From a virus: DNA of 25,126 nt. This document shows positions 22,288 through 25,126 of this stretch, piece after piece. The notes beneath the pieces were generated by a model, which saw nothing but the letters and a program-made list of their open reading frames with translations, did not search any database and was not told the DNA's origin. The stretch is taken from the IMG/VR virus record IMGVR_UViG_3300005511_000853, positions 1 through 25,126 of that record, one strand, 5' to 3'. A program made the position numbers and the translations under genes. Position 1 is the first letter of the stretch. Every line of letters starts with the position of its first letter.

Positions 22288-22367
22288 AGCCGGCTCGGCG
22301 TAGTCCGCCCGGAAGCCGTGCCTAGCCCCCTATCTGCGCTGCAGTGGCATTCCCGAAGAGGTTCGAG

Positions 22368-24029
22368 ATGACCGTTTCCAGCACGATCAACCGTGAGCAA
22401 TACGCGACCGATGGCGTCGCCACCGCTTTCGCCATCCACTTTCCGTTCTTCGACGACACCGATGTGAACGCGGTCTATGTCGATGCTCTGGGCAGTGCGA
22501 CGCCGCTGGCACTCAACGCCGATTACACGGTGAGCGGCGGCGGCGGTGCGGGCGGCACGCTCAACGCCATGCTGGCGCCGGCAAGCGGCGGTGCGCTCAC
22601 CATCTATCGCGAGATTCCGTTCGTCCAGGAAGACGACTATGTCGAGGACGATCCGCTGCCGGCGGACACGCTCGAAGGCGGCTTCGACCGCGCGGTGATG
22701 CGCGATCAGCAGTTGAAGGATGCGCAGAATCGCGCGCTGACCTTTCCGGTCACGATCGATGCGGCTGTCTCGGCCGAGCTGCCGAGCCCGCAGGCCGATC
22801 GACTGCTGGGCTGGAAGGCGGACGGGAGCGGCCTTGAGAACAAGAGCCTGCCGGCTGGGACTGCGGTCTATGCGTCCTTCGCAAGCACCAATGCCGGATT
22901 ATCGCAGGCGGAGGCAGTCACACCCTTCGCGCTCGCCAGTTCCAACCTCGCCGCCGAGGTCCATGCCGCGACCGCGGGCGTCGCGGCCGCCGCAGCATTG
23001 CCGGGCCCGAACAAGATCATCAACGGTGGCATGGATATCGCCCAGCGCGGGACCAGCTTCGCCGCAGCAGTATCCAACACCTATTCACTTGACCGCTGGA
23101 ATTGGGGCGCTGCGGGAACAGGCGTGGTGACGATCACGCAGGCCGCCGACGCTCCGCCCAACAGCGAGTTCCAAAACTCGCTGCGGGTCACCGTCACGAC
23201 GGCGGATGCCGCGATCGCTGCCGGCGATGTCTATCTCGTGCAACAGCACATCGAGGGCTACAACGCCCGCGACCTCATCGGGCGAGATATCGCCATCAGC
23301 TTCTGGGTCCGGTCTGCCAAGACCGGCGTCCACTGCGCTTATCTCAACAACGGTGTAAACGATCGGGCGTACCTGATGCCCTTCACGGTCAATGCCGCGA
23401 ACACCTGGGAGAAGAAGGCGCTCAGCGTTCCAGGAGGCCTGATCACCGCCGGCACATGGAACTGGACCACCGGCAAGGGCCTCTCCTTCGGCTTCGCGCT
23501 AGCCGCCGGAGCGACTTGGCAGGCCGCCGCCGGCACCTGGCAAACCGGAAACTTCTGCGGCATCGCCGGCGCGGTCAACTGCCTCGACACGGTCGGCAAC
23601 ATCTTCGCCATCACCGGCGTGCAGCTCGAGCAAAACTCGGCGGCGACGCCGTTCGAGCACCGCCCGCTGCAGCAGGAAATCGCGCTCTGCGAGCGGTACT
23701 ACCAGAAGAGCTTCCCGCTCACGATCGCGCCGGCGCAGAACGCGGGCCTGTTCAATGGCTGGGCGCAGCCTGCCGGCGCTGCGGTTGGCCAGACCGTCAC
23801 GTTTGTTCCGTTCCGCACTCGCATGCGTGTCTCACCGACGGCTCTCACGCTTTACAACCCCCTCGCCGCGAATGCGCAGGCTCGCAACACGGCGACCAAT
23901 ACGGATTGGAGCTCCACCGCCGCGGCCGTGCTCAATGAAACCGGCCTCACCTTTACCGGTACGTCGCCAGGCGGATCGGCGGCCGGCAACCTTTGCGGCC
24001 TCAACTGGGCAGCGGACGCGGAGCTTTAA
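22368..24029 (+). CDS. Tail fibre protein with T7 gp17-like N-terminus
   Basis: This 553-residue protein begins with a T7-fibre type anchor: MTVSSTINREQYATDGVATA, FPFFDDTDVNAVYVD, LNADYTVSGGGG and IYREIPFVQEDDYVEDDPLP over about residues 1-110, followed by a helix (FDRAVMRDQQLKDAQNRAL). A middle domain begins at KIINGGMDIAQRGTSF and YSLDRWNWG and looks like a carbohydrate-binding beta-sandwich. The C-terminal domain ends in WAADAEL, an ending often seen in phage receptor-binding proteins. I chose ATG 22368 with AGAGG upstream; GTG 22344 is in frame. It is expected to bind the host surface glycan. No reverse transcriptase or template repeat is near, so no diversity-generating element is called. 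Confidence 0.85.
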   Translation: MTVSSTINREQYATDGVATAFAIHFPFFDDTDVNAVYVDALGSATPLALNADYTVSGGGGAGGTLNAMLAPASGGALTIYREIPFVQEDDYVEDDPLPADTLEGGFDRAVMRDQQLKDAQNRALTFPVTIDAAVSAELPSPQADRLLGWKADGSGLENKSLPAGTAVYASFASTNAGLSQAEAVTPFALASSNLAAEVHAATAGVAAAAALPGPNKIINGGMDIAQRGTSFAAAVSNTYSLDRWNWGAAGTGVVTITQAADAPPNSEFQNSLRVTVTTADAAIAAGDVYLVQQHIEGYNARDLIGRDIAISFWVRSAKTGVHCAYLNNGVNDRAYLMPFTVNAANTWEKKALSVPGGLITAGTWNWTTGKGLSFGFALAAGATWQAAAGTWQTGNFCGIAGAVNCLDTVGNIFAITGVQLEQNSAATPFEHRPLQQEIALCERYYQKSFPLTIAPAQNAGLFNGWAQPAGAAVGQTVTFVPFRTRMRVSPTALTLYNPLAANAQARNTATNTDWSSTAAAVLNETGLTFTGTSPGGSAAGNLCGLNWAADAEL

Positions 24030-24365
24030 ATGACGCCCGAATTTTGGATCCAGCTCGCGACCTTGCTGCTCGGCGGCGCCGGTGCGCTCGCGGCGGTCTA
24101 TGGCGTCTTGAACAACCGCATCTCCGGTTCGGCTGAGAAAGTGCATGAGCGCATCGACCGCGCCGAGGCGGCGGACGCCGAGATCCGCCGCGACTACGTG
24201 CGGCGCGACGATCTTCGCGAGGACATCCGTCGCCTCGAGCGCAGCCAGGAGGCGATGACCGCCAAGGTAGATCAGATGATCGCCAACCTGGTGCCGGTCC
24301 TGGCGCGCCTCGCCGAGGCGGCGATCTCGCTCAGCGGCCACAACAGCGGCAACAATCCCCAATGA
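24030..24365 (+). CDS. Single-pass membrane protein with coiled coil, lysis-cassette candidate
   Basis: This 111-residue protein begins directly after the fibre stop. One membrane helix lies at about residues 6-27 (WIQLATLLLGGAGALAAVYG), followed by a long heptad-rich, charged helix (about 35-90). The layout, N-terminal anchor with a coiled coil, fits haemolysin XhlA-type or spanin-like lysis proteins, and the place before a lytic enzyme agrees. No lipobox or specific motif allows a firm choice. Its stop overlaps an ATG at 24362 that I do not use as the start of the endolysin. Confidence 0.6.
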   Translation: MTPEFWIQLATLLLGGAGALAAVYGVLNNRISGSAEKVHERIDRAEAADAEIRRDYVRRDDLREDIRRLERSQEAMTAKVDQMIANLVPVLARLAEAAISLSGHNSGNNPQ

Positions 24366-24393
24366 ATCAATTCGTGATGAAAGGACTCATCGC

Positions 24394-24648
24394 ATGCTTC
24401 CGATCTTCTTCGCGCAGGCGGCGTCGCTCGCGGCCAATCTCGCCTTCGCCTTTGCCGCGATCCTGCTCTGGTGGGCGGCCTTGCGCTTCCTCGACGTGCT
24501 CGCCGGCGGCTGGCGGCATTTCAAAGGGCAGGGCGGGCCGCTCACGCTTATTCTCACCGATCCGCGCGCTGCTGCTGATTATTACGGCAAGCGGAATATC
24601 GGTGCCGCCCTGCTGGTCGGACTCGTTCTCGCCACGGTACGATTCTGA
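24394..24648 (+). CDS. Small membrane protein, putative holin
   Basis: This 84-residue protein has two membrane segments, about residues 6-33 (AQAASLAANLAFAFAAILLW) and 68-82 (IGAALLVGLVLATV), joined by a loop containing GGWRHFKGQGG and DPRAAADYYGKRN. AAAGGA eight bases ahead of the ATG is a good ribosome-binding site. Position between the coiled-coil membrane protein and the transglycosylase, plus size and two spans, suggest a holin; this is inference. A rival frame (24362 start) covers the same bases but its translation is Arg/Ser/Pro-rich and looks non-coding. Confidence 0.6.
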   Translation: MLPIFFAQAASLAANLAFAFAAILLWWAALRFLDVLAGGWRHFKGQGGPLTLILTDPRAAADYYGKRNIGAALLVGLVLATVRF

Positions 24649-25126
24649 CTTTCAACACGCTGCCGCGCGCTGGCTGCCGAACGGTCCGGACTGGCTTTGG
24701 TCGAAGGCCCAGGGCGTCCAGGAAAGCGGCCTCGATCCCGCTGCTGTCTCGCCGGTTGGCGCGCGTGGCGTGCTGCAGGTCATGCCGCCGACCTGGGCGG
24801 AGATCCAGAAGGCGATGGGCTGGCGCAATGTCAGCCCGCATTCCGCTCCGCACAACATCTTCGGCGGCGTCTGGTATCAGGCCCGCATGGCGCGGATCTG
24901 GTCGGGCCGGAGCCGCACCGGCGCTGAAGCCTATGACCTCGGCCTCGCCAGCTACAACGCCGGCGCCGGCACCGTGTTGAAGGCGCAGGCGCTCTGCGGC
25001 GATGCGCTGCTCTGGGCGGAGATCGCGCCCTGTCTCGTTGCGGTCAGCGGTCCGGCGAATGCGCGCCAGACCACCGACTATGTGCGACGCATCGCCAAAT
25101 GGCGCCGCATGATGGAGGCGCAGTGA
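24602..25126 (+). CDS. Lytic transglycosylase (SLT domain), phage endolysin
   Basis: The catalytic part is a compact soluble-lytic-transglycosylase domain. The general-acid Glu is in GVQESGLDPAAVSPVGARG, followed by VLQVMPPTW, then LGLASYNAGAGTVLKA and a closing QTTDYVRRIAKWRR. It cuts the MurNAc-GlcNAc bond of peptidoglycan at lysis. The frame is open from ATG 24362, but residues encoded before about 24600 look non-coding and overlap the membrane-protein gene. The best internal start I see is GTG 24602 (174 residues), which overlaps that gene by 47 bases and has no strong ribosome-binding site. No signal peptide is visible with this start, so export would depend on a holin. The gene ends at the last base of the window. 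Confidence 0.82.
   Translation: MPPCWSDSFSPRYDSDFQHAAARWLPNGPDWLWSKAQGVQESGLDPAAVSPVGARGVLQVMPPTWAEIQKAMGWRNVSPHSAPHNIFGGVWYQARMARIWSGRSRTGAEAYDLGLASYNAGAGTVLKAQALCGDALLWAEIAPCLVAVSGPANARQTTDYVRRIAKWRRMMEAQ

Noticed and set aside
22868-24029. Diversity-generating retroelement target in the tail fibre C-terminus
   Set aside because: The structural genes resemble BPP-1, which has such a system, but no reverse transcriptase, accessory protein or template repeat is in the window, and the WAADAEL ending is not a C-type lectin variable region.
24362-24601. ATG 24362 as the endolysin start
   Set aside because: It has an ATGA overlap with the gene before it, but the encoded residues are Arg/Ser/Pro-rich and the holin-like frame with a good ribosome-binding site uses the same bases.

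Overview
The window reads as the left and structural part of a temperate podovirus-type prophage in a high-GC alphaproteobacterium. The host group is inferred from a GcrA-family protein (GcrA is a cell-cycle regulator characteristic of Alphaproteobacteria) and from the high-GC codon use. The structural genes follow the T7/BPP-1 podovirus plan: large terminase, head-tail connector portal, Bbp19-like protein, scaffold, capsid, Bbp16-like cement protein, tail tubular A and B, gp13-like and gp14-like proteins, a large internal virion protein, a T7-type tail fibre, then lysis genes. No integrase, replication gene, phage RNA polymerase, reverse transcriptase, CRISPR array or tRNA was seen.

Layout. 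Positions 1-1257 hold a DUF445 membrane protein that is probably a host gene flanking the prophage. Positions 1282-2623 are leftward: two small unknown genes and an S24/LexA-type repressor. Dyads with arms TTGCG/CGCAA and a 5-bp spacer sit on both sides of the repressor, and degenerate copies lie in the divergent promoter region at 2659-2709. Rightward from 2717 come a GcrA-like zinc-binding protein without the usual N-terminal helix-turn-helix, a separate small winged-helix protein, an unknown protein, a small-terminase candidate and TerL. Positions 5723-11044 hold a run of tightly packed head-assembly genes, many joined by ATGA overlaps. Positions 13492-21755 hold capsid and tail genes, and 22368-25126 hold the fibre and lysis genes.

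Three cargo blocks interrupt the structural operon: a small secreted protein (5376-5720); a GFA-domain protein with a leftward membrane protein and a leftward Fic protein (11126-13149); and a leftward secreted Rap1a/Tai-like protein (21767-22123). Next to each block lies a copy of a related AT-rich element built around CACTAT. At 13240-13283 and 22244-22287 it coincides with good sigma70-type promoters that could restart transcription of the capsid and fibre operons after the inverted cargo. The repeated element, the repressor operators, the split GcrA/HTH pair, and the Fic protein with an Asp in its inhibitory motif are the most interesting signals.

Limits: all product calls come from reading translated sequence and remembered family features. 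No database or structure search was run.
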